This document shows, one piece after another, positions 18,674 to 26,712 of a stretch of 64,000 nt of DNA. The first letter of the stretch is position 1; every line of letters begins with the position of its first letter. The stretch is from Natronococcus amylolyticus DSM 10524 (GTDB lineage: Archaea > Halobacteriota > Halobacteria > Halobacteriales > Natrialbaceae), in the NCBI RefSeq assembly GCF_000337675.1, contig NZ_AOIB01000026.1, forward strand, positions 66,580 through 130,579, in the 5' to 3' direction. A program made the translations under genes and the position numbers. The notes below the pieces were generated by a model. That model was not told the origin of the DNA, ran no database searches, and saw only the letters and a list, made by a program, of their open reading frames with translations.

Positions 18674-19312
18674 TCACGGTTCGATACCTCCCTCGAGGCT
18701 CGCCAGCGTTTCGGGGACGTCAGTGAGGGGGACGTCCTCGAGCAGGATCGCGGTGCCGCCGACGTCCTCGATCCCGCCGTCGGTTCGGGGGTCGTCGCCG
18801 ACGTGGATCAGTTCCGATGGCGCGACGCCGAGCTCGTCGGCCGTCAGTTCGAAGATTTCGGGAGCGGGTTTGCGCCAGCCGCAGGCGACACTCGTAACGA
18901 CAGCGTCGAACCCGTCCCGCTCGAGGTCGGCACGGATGAGCGTCCGGGCGACGAGTTCGGGCACGCTGCAGTTCGAGCAGATCGCTACGGGCCCACGGGT
19001 GCGGGCGGCCGCGACGGCCTCGAGCGCTCCCGCTCGAGTCTCGACGTCGGGGTCGAACGCCGCGACGACCGCGTGTCTGACGACGTTGTTCTCGAACTCG
19101 ACCCCGCGGCTCGCGAGTGCGCGGCTGACGTGGGCCGGAAGCGGTACCTCCGCGTTCTCGGGGGGGTCGACGTGCGGGCTCGCGTAGGCGTCGGCCCAGT
19201 CGGTGGGGACGTCGACGCCGCGAGAGTCGAGTTCGTCGGCGACGGCCTCCGCTGGCGTCGCGGGCTGATCGACGTCGACGAGCGTGCCGAAGAGGTCGAA
19301 CGAGACTGCCAC
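18674..19312 (-). CDS. HAD-superfamily hydrolase heading the cobalamin operon
   Basis: A 212-residue HAD phosphatase. FDLFGTLVDVD holds the nucleophile loop, ICSNCS the second motif, WRKPAPEIF the lysine and HVGDDPRTDGG the acidic metal loop. A helical cap lies between. Its place 55 bp before cbiB suggests a role in the pathway; alpha-ribazole phosphate or adenosylcobalamin phosphate dephosphorylation would fit since no cobC or cobZ is seen here. That role is inference; it could equally be a general phosphatase. Confidence 0.82.
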   Translation of the reverse strand: MAVSFDLFGTLVDVDQPATPAEAVADELDSRGVDVPTDWADAYASPHVDPPENAEVPLPAHVSRALASRGVEFENNVVRHAVVAAFDPDVETRAGALEAVAAARTRGPVAICSNCSVPELVARTLIRADLERDGFDAVVTSVACGWRKPAPEIFELTADELGVAPSELIHVGDDPRTDGGIEDVGGTAILLEDVPLTDVPETLASLEGGIEP

Positions 19313-19381
19313 GTTCGCGTAACGAGCACAAGCTGACTTTACTCTCGCGGTCGGCGTGCGGAGTCGGCTCGGGATCCGGAG

Positions 19382-20581
19382 TTACTCGAGCCCGATGATG
19401 TTCGACTCGAGATCCCGGGGATAGTAGGTGAGCCACTCGATTCCCCCCTCGGTGACGGCGATCGTGTCTGAGTGGCGGTAGCCGTAGCTGTCGGTGTAGA
19501 GCCCGGGCTCGATCGTCCAGACGTGACCCGGCCGGATCACGGCGTCCTCGTCGTCGTAGCTCGTGTGCTCGCTCTCGCAGTGGTCGCCCCACCCCTCGTC
19601 GATATACGGTGGTTCGTGGCCCGCGAGGCCGATGTTGTGGCCGACGTGGTGCTGGGCGAGGTCGGCCACGCCCTGCTCCTCGAAGTACGCCTCGACGGTG
19701 CGGTCGACGTCGGCGATCGGGACGCCGGGGCCGAGCGCGTCGATCGCGATCTCCTGGGCCTCCTTCATGAGCTCGAAGTAGTGGATCTGCTCGTCGCTTG
19801 GCTCGCCGACGAACATCGTCCGCTCGAGTTCCGAGTGGTAGCCGTCGACGTTGGCCGTCGCACCGGTCACGAGGACGTCGCCATCCTCCAATCGTCGGTT
19901 CGCCGTGTGACCGTGGGGGAGCCGGCTCTGCTCGCCCGTGATGTAGCCCGCGCTGACGGGGCCGGAGCCGCGGGTTCGGGGGACGTAGCGGTCGCCCAGC
20001 GTATCGAGCATCACCCGCGAGGCGTCGGTGGAGGCGCGCTGACTCACCGTCGCGGGATGGACGCCGGGCTCGGTGTAGTCGGCGAGGTAGCGGTGGCCAA
20101 GGTTCGCCCACTTCGCGGACTCCCGGATGAGGTCGATCTCTGCGTCCGACTTCTCCCAGCGCAGGCGAGGGACCCAGCTCTGGGTGTCGATCTCGAGAAA
20201 CTCGCTCAAGGCGGGACCCTGATATCCCATCGTCCCCGGCGCGCCGTCGGCGTCGGCGGCGACCCTGGTAACGTCGAGGTCCTCGAGCATCCCGACGACG
20301 GTCCCGATCGGGCGGCCGCCGGGGTAGTCGCGGTAGTGATGAACCGTCTCGATCCGCGGGTTCTCCTCGACGCGCTCGACCTCGAGTCGCGGGACCGTAA
20401 TCGCGATCCGCTCGTCGGTCACCGCGAGCGCGACCGGGCGCTCGGTCTGGATGTGGTCGAAGCCGGTCAGGTACTCGATGCTCGTCGCGCCGAACCAGAC
20501 GCCCGCGTCGGCCTCGATCCCCTCGAGCCGCGATCGGACGTCGGACAGCCGTCGCTCGAACTCCGCCGGAGGAACGTGCAT
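19382..20581 (-). CDS. M24 (Xaa-Pro peptidase/creatinase-fold) protein with altered metal site
   Basis: A 399-residue two-domain protein: a creatinase-like N-terminal domain (about 1-150) and a pita-bread catalytic domain. Compared with the five metal ligands of aminopeptidase P, the histidine (VGHNIGLAGHE) and one glutamate (WTIEPGLY) remain. The DxG aspartate is replaced (LVTGATANVDGYHSE), the second aspartate is Glu (SELERT) and the last glutamate is Ser (YRHSDTIAV). A dinuclear metallopeptidase is therefore doubtful; a creatinase-like hydrolase is possible. ATG at 20581 chosen over one nine codons upstream. Confidence 0.83.
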   Translation of the reverse strand: MHVPPAEFERRLSDVRSRLEGIEADAGVWFGATSIEYLTGFDHIQTERPVALAVTDERIAITVPRLEVERVEENPRIETVHHYRDYPGGRPIGTVVGMLEDLDVTRVAADADGAPGTMGYQGPALSEFLEIDTQSWVPRLRWEKSDAEIDLIRESAKWANLGHRYLADYTEPGVHPATVSQRASTDASRVMLDTLGDRYVPRTRGSGPVSAGYITGEQSRLPHGHTANRRLEDGDVLVTGATANVDGYHSELERTMFVGEPSDEQIHYFELMKEAQEIAIDALGPGVPIADVDRTVEAYFEEQGVADLAQHHVGHNIGLAGHEPPYIDEGWGDHCESEHTSYDDEDAVIRPGHVWTIEPGLYTDSYGYRHSDTIAVTEGGIEWLTYYPRDLESNIIGLE

Positions 20582-20630
20582 ACTACAGCAAGGTGGGAGC
20601 GACGGCAAAAACGTTCAGGACGGTGCTGCC

Positions 20631-21242
20631 TCAGTCGATTCGAGCGAACGCCAGGTTGCCGGAGATGTTCTTGATGTAGATATCGACGACGTCGCCCTCC
20701 TCGGCGCCGGGGACGAAGATCGTGTAGTTGCCCTTCTCCGCGACACCGTCGCCCTTCCGGCCCGTGCCGGTGATCTCGACGGTGTAGGTCTGGCCCTCCT
20801 CGACGGCGTCGGCCTGCTGTTGCTGCTGGCTGCTCGTCGAGCGCTTGGTCACGGGACGGAACGCACCACAGGCGTCACAGCGAAGCATCGGGGTGCGGTT
20901 CTCCCGGACGAGGCGGGTGTCGGGCAGGCCACACTCCGAACACAGCACGTACTCGTCGACGTAGGCGTCGACCGCCGCACTGAAGTCCTGCTCGGAGAAG
21001 GTCCCGTTGTACCGGCCACGGCCGCTCTCGAACTTGCCGCTGGTCCCCAGTTCGCGCTGGACGAACCGGTGAAGGTGTTCGTCCTCGCGCGAGAGGACGT
21101 CGGCGATATCGCCGAGGTTCGTAAACCGCGTAAACGCACCGTCCTTCTGGGCGTGGGGGTCCGGAATCTCCAGTCGACTCTCGTCGCCGCCGATATCCGG
21201 AACCTCGTCCATCGCACGGTCGAGACTCGATTCGTAATCCAT
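20631..21242 (-). CDS. Translation initiation factor aIF2 subunit beta with C-terminal TRAM domain
   Basis: About 203 residues starting MDYESSLDRAMDEVPD. The central aIF2-beta domain is followed by a zinc ribbon with CSECGLPDTRL and CDACGAFRPV. A glutamine stretch (SSQQQQQ) links to a C-terminal ~60-residue TRAM domain (VEITGTGRKGDGVAEKGNYT), the fusion usual in haloarchaea. It helps deliver initiator tRNA to the small subunit and may bind RNA through TRAM. An ATG four codons upstream is less like the family N-terminus. Confidence 0.93.
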   Translation of the reverse strand: MDYESSLDRAMDEVPDIGGDESRLEIPDPHAQKDGAFTRFTNLGDIADVLSREDEHLHRFVQRELGTSGKFESGRGRYNGTFSEQDFSAAVDAYVDEYVLCSECGLPDTRLVRENRTPMLRCDACGAFRPVTKRSTSSQQQQQADAVEEGQTYTVEITGTGRKGDGVAEKGNYTIFVPGAEEGDVVDIYIKNISGNLAFARID

Positions 21243-21308
21243 ACTCGAGTCCAAACGTCGCTGACGTAAATCCGTTCTGTTCTCGGCGCCCGCGGCCGAA
21301 TCGGACGC

Positions 21309-21695
21309 TCAGAGGGCGTCGCCGCCGCTCTCGCTGACCGATCCCTGTCCCTCCTCGTCGAGACCCTCGAGGTCGCGCTCGGGGTTGGCCTCGCGGGCGT
21401 CGCCGGCCTCGCCCGTGAGTTCGCCGTAGACGGCCTCGCGAACCTCCTCGGGCGAGTCGTACTCCTCGCCGGCCAGCCGGTCGAAGACGCTGCCGAGTGA
21501 CTCCGTCTCGTTGGGCATGTCGATCGGCTCGCTGCCGTACTCGGTCGCGAGCTCCTCGCTCGAGACGGGGTACTCGAGCGATCCCAGGTCGCGCTCGACC
21601 GCCTCGAGGATCGACTCGGCCTCGTCGGCCCGTTCGGACTTGCGTTGTTCGGCCCGGTCCTGTGCGCGGTCACGACTCGGTCCGTCGTCGCTCAT
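21309..21695 (-). CDS. DUF5789-like haloarchaeal protein
   Basis: A 128-residue highly acidic soluble protein. A charged N-terminal helix (RDRAQDRAEQRKSERADEAE) precedes the conserved part LEYPVSSEELATEYGSEPID...SLGSVFDRLAGEEYDSPEEV. This resembles the DUF5789 haloarchaeal family; function is unknown to me. It is upstream of aIF2-beta in the same direction, 66 bp away. Confidence 0.7.
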   Translation of the reverse strand: MSDDGPSRDRAQDRAEQRKSERADEAESILEAVERDLGSLEYPVSSEELATEYGSEPIDMPNETESLGSVFDRLAGEEYDSPEEVREAVYGELTGEAGDAREANPERDLEGLDEEGQGSVSESGGDAL

Positions 21696-22199
21696 GCGCG
21701 GTCGTACGACGAGCCCCGACAAAAGCGGCCGGCCGGCGAGGGCGGGGCCGTCCAGCCCGGCTCCGCCCCGGTTTCCACTCCGCCGGGAAACCGTCACCAC
21801 CACCTACCCCGACTACAGTTCGACGTCTCGATATATAACGATTTTCCACAAACAATTCGGGTCGGTAATAGGGCCGTTGCACCTTCGATGAACGAGTCCT
21901 TGTAAGGACGATCTCGTAGACTAAGTTCTAAGCGCATTCTCCTCTTTCACCATAGCGAATCACCAAAAGGGTCGAATGTGGACTCAATAGCAAGTCTGCC
22001 TCGAGGGGATTCCGGGTGAATGACGAAATTCTGGCTCTATTCAGTCAATCTGGATAGTGAGGTTAGGAATTCGCTCTCCCCAATTTGAACTCGCCGAGAC
22101 AGTCCGGGATGCTCGCTTCGCTGCGCTTCCGGGCTGTGACTCGTCTGCTCAAATCGGGTCGGTTGGACGTTTGACTGCTCACGTTGTTCGCAGTAAAAG
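21696..22199. other. Intergenic region downstream of tRNA-Tyr with tRNA-like scar
   Basis: About 500 bp without a convincing gene. CTCCCCAATTTGAAC (22076-22090) matches the T-arm side of the adjacent tRNA-Tyr at 14 of 15 bases. An inverted GCTCAAATCGG lies at 22147-22157. Between them ACAGTCCGGGA and TTCCGGGCTGT can form an 11-pair hairpin. The pattern resembles remains of an integration site at the tRNA 3' side. Confidence 0.4.
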
Positions 22200-22273
22200 T
22201 CCGCCCTCCCCGATTTGAACGGGGGGCAAGTCGATCTACAGTCGACTGCTCTACCAGTCTGAGCTAAGGGCGG
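22200..22273 (-). tRNA. tRNA-Tyr (GUA)
   Basis: The 74-nt minus-strand gene folds as a cloverleaf. The acceptor is CCGCCCT/AGGGCGG with discriminator A, and begins C1-G72 as in archaeal tRNA-Tyr. The D stem is GCTC/GAGC and the anticodon stem GTCGA/TCGAC with loop CTGTAGA, so the anticodon is GTA. The T arm is CCCCG-TTCAAAT-CGGGG. No intron and no encoded CCA are seen. A T4 run follows as a terminator. Confidence 0.95.
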
Positions 22274-22388
22274 GCGCATCTCAACGTAGTTCCCGAGGGA
22301 GACATAAGGGTTATCATTCGAGGCGGGTTCGGTTCTCGCTGACCAGATAATTGATATAGGTGGGATGACAAGGATCGCTCGAGAGAGG

Positions 22389-22910
22389 ATGAGCAAGATC
22401 ACGTTCCGCGCGGACGATGACCTCGTCGCCCGCCTCGAGGAACTCGAGGCCTCCAAGAGCGAGGTCATGCGCGAGGCCCTGCGGGCCTACCTCGAGGGAT
22501 CGTCGGACTCGCCTGACCGAACAGGCGAGACGGCGATCGACGACCTCGTCCGCGAGCGCGTCGACGACCTCCTCACGGAGCGACTCGCCGAGCTCCGGGC
22601 CCAGCGTCCGTCGGAGCGTGGACAGGACGTCAACGTGACGATCTCGCTCGAGGACGGGACGCGTAACGCCACTGACGCCCGCGTGTCGGCGGTGTCGGAC
22701 ACCGATTCCGACGCCGACCGCGGCTCCGAACCCAACTGTGCACAGTGTGGTGAGACGGTCAGTCCCGACCACGTCTACTGCCCGAACTGCGGCGAGAAAA
22801 CCGCCCGACGGCTGTTCTGTGACTGCGGGGACGAACTTCGCTCGGACTGGGCGTTCTGTCCGGGCTGTGGCCGCCGGACACCGGCTGCCGACGTTCTCGA
22901 CTCCACATAA
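22389..22910 (+). CDS. cdrL: Long ribbon-helix-helix regulator with double zinc ribbon (CdrL-like)
   Basis: A 173-residue protein. An N-terminal RHH/CopG DNA-binding domain (ITFRADDDLVARLEELEASKSEVMR) is followed by a charged linker and a C-terminal double zinc ribbon with CAQCGETV...CPNCGEK and CDCGDEL...CPGCGRR. In haloarchaea the long and short RHH proteins next to ftsZ2 are known as CdrL and CdrS. The ATG at 22389 is favoured because a TATA-like ATAATTGATATA lies at about 22347-22358. Confidence 0.8.
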   Translation: MSKITFRADDDLVARLEELEASKSEVMREALRAYLEGSSDSPDRTGETAIDDLVRERVDDLLTERLAELRAQRPSERGQDVNVTISLEDGTRNATDARVSAVSDTDSDADRGSEPNCAQCGETVSPDHVYCPNCGEKTARRLFCDCGDELRSDWAFCPGCGRRTPAADVLDST

Positions 22911-22950
22911 GGACTCGTGTAATACACAGAACCTCGTGTCGGACGAAAGC

Positions 22951-22958
22951 TTTAATAT
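22951..22958 (+). promoter_or_regulatory. Putative TATA box of cdrS-ftsZ2
   Basis: TTTAATAT is the only strong AT-rich box between cdrL and cdrS. It predicts transcription starting near 22978-22984, just where the inverted-repeat leader begins, leaving a ~130-nt leader. Confidence 0.5.
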
Positions 22959-22983
22959 CTTCGACAGTCTCGCATTTAGTCGC

Positions 22984-23100
22984 GTAAGACGGTTGTCTTA
23001 CACCAGCCGGCGAACGCCGGAAACCGCCCGATGTCGGGCGGATTGGGTGTAAGACACCGTGCGTCTGACAGGGGCGCACACCGTCTTACCCCCAACGGGG
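22984..23100 (+). promoter_or_regulatory. Structured leader/operator with nested inverted repeats before cdrS
   Basis: GTAAGAC-GGTT-GTCTTAC (22984-23001), CCGGCG-AA-CGCCGG (23007-23020), CCGCCCGA-TG-TCGGGCGG (23024-23041) and GTAAGAC...GTCTTAC (23049-23089, with an inner GTGCG/CGCAC stem) follow each other. GTCTTACACC (22995-23004) can alternatively pair with GGTGTAAGAC (23046-23055), enclosing the two GC hairpins. CCCC-AAC-GGGG (23090-23100) sits before the start codon. It may be an operator array for the RHH proteins, an RNA switch, or both. Confidence 0.65.
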
Positions 23101-23109
23101 AATACAACA

Positions 23110-23289
23110 ATGGAGCGTGTGACACTGCGAATCCCGAAACAGCAGATCGAGGAGGTCGAACAGTTAGTCGACTCGGGCGAGTTCCCGAATCGGAGCGAGG
23201 CGATCCGCTCGGCCGTCCGTGAGATGGTCAACGAACAGTCCGACGGTCGGACCGAACAGACCGGCAAACGCAACTGGGCCAAGGTGTAA
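23110..23289 (+). CDS. cdrS: Short ribbon-helix-helix regulator CdrS
   Basis: A 59-residue RHH protein: [20 protein letters not shown] forms the DNA-contacting strand and first helix, then [18 protein letters not shown]. It is the small regulator that precedes ftsZ2 in haloarchaea and is reported to control cell-division genes. Its stop is two bases before the ftsZ2 ATG, so the two are one operon. It may act on the GTAAGAC repeats just upstream, as an autoregulator. Confidence 0.9.
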   Translation: MERVTLRIPKQQIEEVEQLVDSGEFPNRSEAIRSAVREMVNEQSDGRTEQTGKRNWAKV

Positions 23290-23291
23290 CG

Positions 23292-24464
23292 ATGCAGGAT
23301 ATCGTCCAAGATGCACTCGAGAACGCCGAGGAGGAGGCCCGGGAGATGGAAGCCGAGATGGACGGCGACGAGTTCGGGGAGCCCCGAATCGTCATCGTCG
23401 GCGCCGGCGGTGCCGGCAACAACACCATCAATCGGCTGTACAACATCGGCGTCGACGGCGCCGACACGGTCGCGATCAACACGGACAAACAGCACCTGAA
23501 GATGATTGAGGCCGACACGAAGATCCTGGTCGGCAAGTCGCTGACCAACGGGCTCGGCGCCGGCGGCGATCCGTCGATGGGCGAGCGCGCCACCGAGATG
23601 GCCCAGAGCACCGTCAAGGAAGTGCTCGGCGACGCGGACCTCGTGTTCGTTACGGCCGGCATGGGCGGTGGGACCGGCACCGGTGCCGCCCCCGTCGTCG
23701 CGAAGATCGCCAAGGAGCAGGGCGCGATCGTCGTCGGCATGGTCTCGACACCGTTCAACGTCGAGCGTGCCCGCACGGTAAAAGCCGAGGAGGGCCTCGA
23801 GAAGCTGCGTAACGAGGCCGACTCGATCATCGTGCTCGACAACAACCGCCTGCTCGACTACGTCCCGAACCTCCCGATCGGCAAGGCGTTCTCGGTGATG
23901 GACCAGATCATCGCCGAGACCGTCAAGGGAATCTCGGAGACCATCACCCAGCCGTCGCTGATCAACCTGGACTACGCGGACATGTCCACGATCATGAATC
24001 AAGGCGGCGTCGCCGTAATGTTGGTTGGCGAGACCCAGGACAAGAACAAGACCGACGAGGTCGTCAAGGACGCGATGAACCACCCGCTGCTGGACGTCGA
24101 CTACCGCGGCGCGAGCGGCGGACTCGTCCACATCACCGGCGGCCCCGACCTCACGCTGAAAGAGGCCGAGGGCATCGCCGACAACATCACCGAGCGCCTC
24201 GAGGCCTCGGCGAACGTGATCTGGGGCGCCCGGATCCAGGAGAACTACAAGGGCAAGGTGCGGGTCATGGCGATCATGACCGGCGTCCAGAGCGCCCAGG
24301 TGCTCGGCCCGTCGACCCAGAAGCAGGCCGACCGCTCCCGCGCCAGCATCGAGGGCGCCGGCGACGGCGACTTCGACGCGAGCAACAACGTCAAACACGG
24401 TGCGAAGAGCGACGGCGGCCGGAACGAACTCGAGCGCCAGAACGGCGTCGACGTCATCCGGTAG
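23292..24464 (+). CDS. ftsZ2: Cell division protein FtsZ2
   Basis: A 390-residue tubulin-like GTPase. The N-terminal extension [20 protein letters not shown] is typical of haloarchaeal FtsZ2. [11 protein letters not shown], the tubulin signature [11 protein letters not shown] and the T7-loop region [15 protein letters not shown] are intact. FtsZ2 works with FtsZ1 in mid-cell constriction. The C-terminal tail (about 340-390) is the variable region. It is cotranscribed with cdrS. Confidence 0.96.
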   Translation: MQDIVQDALENAEEEAREMEAEMDGDEFGEPRIVIVGAGGAGNNTINRLYNIGVDGADTVAINTDKQHLKMIEADTKILVGKSLTNGLGAGGDPSMGERATEMAQSTVKEVLGDADLVFVTAGMGGGTGTGAAPVVAKIAKEQGAIVVGMVSTPFNVERARTVKAEEGLEKLRNEADSIIVLDNNRLLDYVPNLPIGKAFSVMDQIIAETVKGISETITQPSLINLDYADMSTIMNQGGVAVMLVGETQDKNKTDEVVKDAMNHPLLDVDYRGASGGLVHITGGPDLTLKEAEGIADNITERLEASANVIWGARIQENYKGKVRVMAIMTGVQSAQVLGPSTQKQADRSRASIEGAGDGDFDASNNVKHGAKSDGGRNELERQNGVDVIR

Positions 24465-24478
24465 TCGGGCACACCCCT

Positions 24479-24650
24479 GACACACCACCAGCGGATCCCG
24501 CTGACGACGCGCGACCGGACCGACACCGACACACCACGGTTCGGTCGCGTTTGCGATCGACACACCACGCGACGGCCGTCTGACACACCACGGCTCGGCC
24601 GTCGCCACGATTGACACGACGCGACCCCGCACCGGCAACCGACACACCAC
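24479..24650. repeat. Five copies of GACACACCAC downstream of ftsZ2
   Basis: Exact copies lie at 24479, 24528, 24559, 24582 and 24641. The copies at 24528 and 24582 extend to GACACACCACGGYTCGGYCG. Spacing is irregular (49, 31, 23 and 59 bp), so this is not a CRISPR array. The rest of the 24465-24785 gap between convergent ftsZ2 and ncsA shows no gene. Confidence 0.75.
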
Positions 24651-24785
24651 ACCAGCCGGTCGCCGGGTATCGCTTCTCGAAGGAGTACTTGTCTCGAGTG
24701 ACGACGCCGGATTCGAGCGACTCGTCGCTCGAGGGGGCGTTTACTGGTGTAACTCGTGGCGCGAACGATGTCGCGTCTTACGAAC

Positions 24786-25760
24786 TCAGGCCAGCGACTC
24801 GAGCAGTCCGCACTTCCGACAGACCTCCCGCGTCGTCGTCGAGCCGCACTCGGCACACTCCCTGAGGTCGGGACCGCCGTCGTCGTCCTCGGCCTCGCCT
24901 GCGCGGTCGTCGGCGACGATGCCGGCCAGCTCCTCGTACCCCGAGAGGATCGAGTGGCGGGTTCCGGGGTGGTTCTCCTCGAGATCGTACAGGAGCTGCT
25001 GGATCTCGCCGCGGTAGGCCTCGCTGGCGTGGGGACACTCCGTGATGTGAGCGGGGAGGTCCTCGACGTGGGCGTACAGCGCGACCTCCTTTTCTGGAAC
25101 GTCCCGCAGCGGTTTCGCCCGCGGGACGAACTCCTCCTGCTCGCCGCGCTCCGAGACCGGCCCCAGGCTCGCGTCGAAGTGCTTGGCCATCTGGGCGACG
25201 TCGCCCTCGAGGAAGTTCATCAGCGCAGTCTGGGCCTCGTCGTCGAGATTGTGGCCCGTCAGCAGGAGGTCGGCCTCGAGTTCCTCGGCGTACGTCGAGA
25301 GCAGATCCCGCCGGAAGACTCCACAGTAGGCACAGGCCGCCATGTTCTCGGGGTCGTCCTCGACGACGTCGTCCATTCGGATTCCGAACTCCTCCTCGTA
25401 GCTGACGACCTCGTGGCGAATCTCGAGTTCGTCGGCGAGGTCGACGCAGGCCTCGAGGCTCTTGTCACGGTAGCCCTCGATCCCCTCGTGGATCGTCAGT
25501 CCGACGAGTTCGATGCGTGGATCCTCGGCGAACGTGTCGTGGAGGATCTGCGTGAGCACGACGCTGTCCTTCCCGCCCGAGAGTCCGATCACCCAGGTTA
25601 GCGGATCGTCGGGTGTCACGTCGTGTGGAACGAGGTCGTCCCGGCGCACCCGTCGGCGCACTCGCTTCTCGACCGACTCCCGGAAGTGGTGTTCGCAGAG
25701 GTGTGCCCCCGAGTAGGCGGCGTGCATGATCGCCTCCCCCTCACACCGGTTACAATCCAT
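24786..25760 (-). CDS. ncsA: tRNA 2-thiolation enzyme NcsA (TtuA/Ncs6 family)
   Basis: A 324-residue adenylating sulfurtransferase. An N-terminal zinc ribbon (MDCNRCEGEAIMH...CEHHF), the PP-loop VIGLSGGKDSVV, the pair CAYCGVFRR and a C-terminal ribbon (CAECGST, CRKCGLL) follow the family plan. It activates tRNA uridine and transfers sulfur, using a ubiquitin-like SAMP as sulfur carrier in haloarchaea. It converges with ftsZ2. Confidence 0.92.
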   Translation of the reverse strand: MDCNRCEGEAIMHAAYSGAHLCEHHFRESVEKRVRRRVRRDDLVPHDVTPDDPLTWVIGLSGGKDSVVLTQILHDTFAEDPRIELVGLTIHEGIEGYRDKSLEACVDLADELEIRHEVVSYEEEFGIRMDDVVEDDPENMAACAYCGVFRRDLLSTYAEELEADLLLTGHNLDDEAQTALMNFLEGDVAQMAKHFDASLGPVSERGEQEEFVPRAKPLRDVPEKEVALYAHVEDLPAHITECPHASEAYRGEIQQLLYDLEENHPGTRHSILSGYEELAGIVADDRAGEAEDDDGGPDLRECAECGSTTTREVCRKCGLLESLA

Positions 25761-25811
25761 CGGCGGCAGTTACCAGCGAGCGCGTATGTCGGTTTCGGCT
25801 TTTCGGCTCGT

Positions 25812-26531
25812 TCAGGCAGGGACCGTCTCGCGCGCCTCGACCGCGTCGGCGCCCTCCTCGAGCGCCTCGAGCAAGAGCTCGACGTAGCGCTCCCGTCCCG
25901 GCGAGGAGAACAGCTCGTGGCCGCCGTTGTACAGGACGACGTGCTCGGCGGGCACCCGGTGGCCGATCGGCCGAAGGCTGATAACGGGGTCGGTGAGCGA
26001 GCAGAAGACGACGGCGTCGTGATCGATCGTCAGCAGGTTCTCCTGGGCGTGGCGCGTCTCGCGGACGAACGTGGGCGAAACCCACCGCGGGATCGTCGCG
26101 AGCTGATGGTCGGTCGCCTCCTGTCCGAGGGCCTCCCGGTCGAACTCGCCCGCGGGGAGACAGGGGAACGTCGACGGAACCCTGGAAGCCCCCCCGAGCA
26201 GCGGCTCGGAGTAGCGCTCGCCGTACCCCCAGAACGGGCTCAGGTAGACGTGGTTGTCCGCGCCGTCTAACGCCTGGCCGATGAGCGCGCCCGCGCTGTG
26301 ACCGAGCAGCTGGTACTCCTCGAGATCGAGGACGTACTCGGCGATCGGCTCGAGCCAGTCGGCTTTGAAGTCGTCGATGTTCGTCGGGAGCTCGAAGGCG
26401 TGGACCCGGTAGCCGGCCTCGGTCAGCTTCCCGATGAGCCAGCTGACGTTCTCGTGGGTCCAGCGGTTCCCCCAGCCCATGACGAAGACGAGCTCCTCCT
26501 CGCCGTCCTCGTTGAAGACGCGGTGTCGCAT
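25812..26531 (-). CDS. Alpha/beta-fold hydrolase
   Basis: A 239-residue alpha/beta hydrolase. LVFVMGWGNRW is the oxyanion strand, LLGHSAGALIGQ the nucleophile elbow with Ser, FCSLTDPVI the acid region and NGGHELF the catalytic histidine. There is no signal peptide. Substrate is unknown. The ATG at 26529-26531 is favoured over one seven codons upstream because a TATA box is centred 27 bp before it. Confidence 0.85.
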   Translation of the reverse strand: MRHRVFNEDGEEELVFVMGWGNRWTHENVSWLIGKLTEAGYRVHAFELPTNIDDFKADWLEPIAEYVLDLEEYQLLGHSAGALIGQALDGADNHVYLSPFWGYGERYSEPLLGGASRVPSTFPCLPAGEFDREALGQEATDHQLATIPRWVSPTFVRETRHAQENLLTIDHDAVVFCSLTDPVISLRPIGHRVPAEHVVLYNGGHELFSSPGRERYVELLLEALEEGADAVEARETVPA

Positions 26532-26553
26532 ACGGATCCGTTCGTCGGACACC

Positions 26554-26562
26554 GATAAAAAT
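26554..26562 (-). promoter_or_regulatory. TATA box of the alpha/beta hydrolase gene
   Basis: The minus strand reads ATTTTTATC here, centred about 27 bp before the chosen ATG. It supports a leaderless transcript and the shorter N-terminus. Confidence 0.5.
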
Positions 26563-26712
26563 CTGCGCTCTTGACACGACCTGCCGACTCCGCCCGTCGG
26601 GGCGGCGACCGAGCGCCGCCTCGAGGAGCCACCGCTTCTCGGTCAGTGACAACTCCCGGACACCGAGAGAGCGTTTGCTAACGACTTTCGTTCCCCGTCC
26701 TCGAGAGATCGT

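Noticed and set aside
24479-24650. CRISPR-like array
   Set aside because: The repeat is only 10 bp, spacing varies from 23 to 59 bp, and there are no cas genes.
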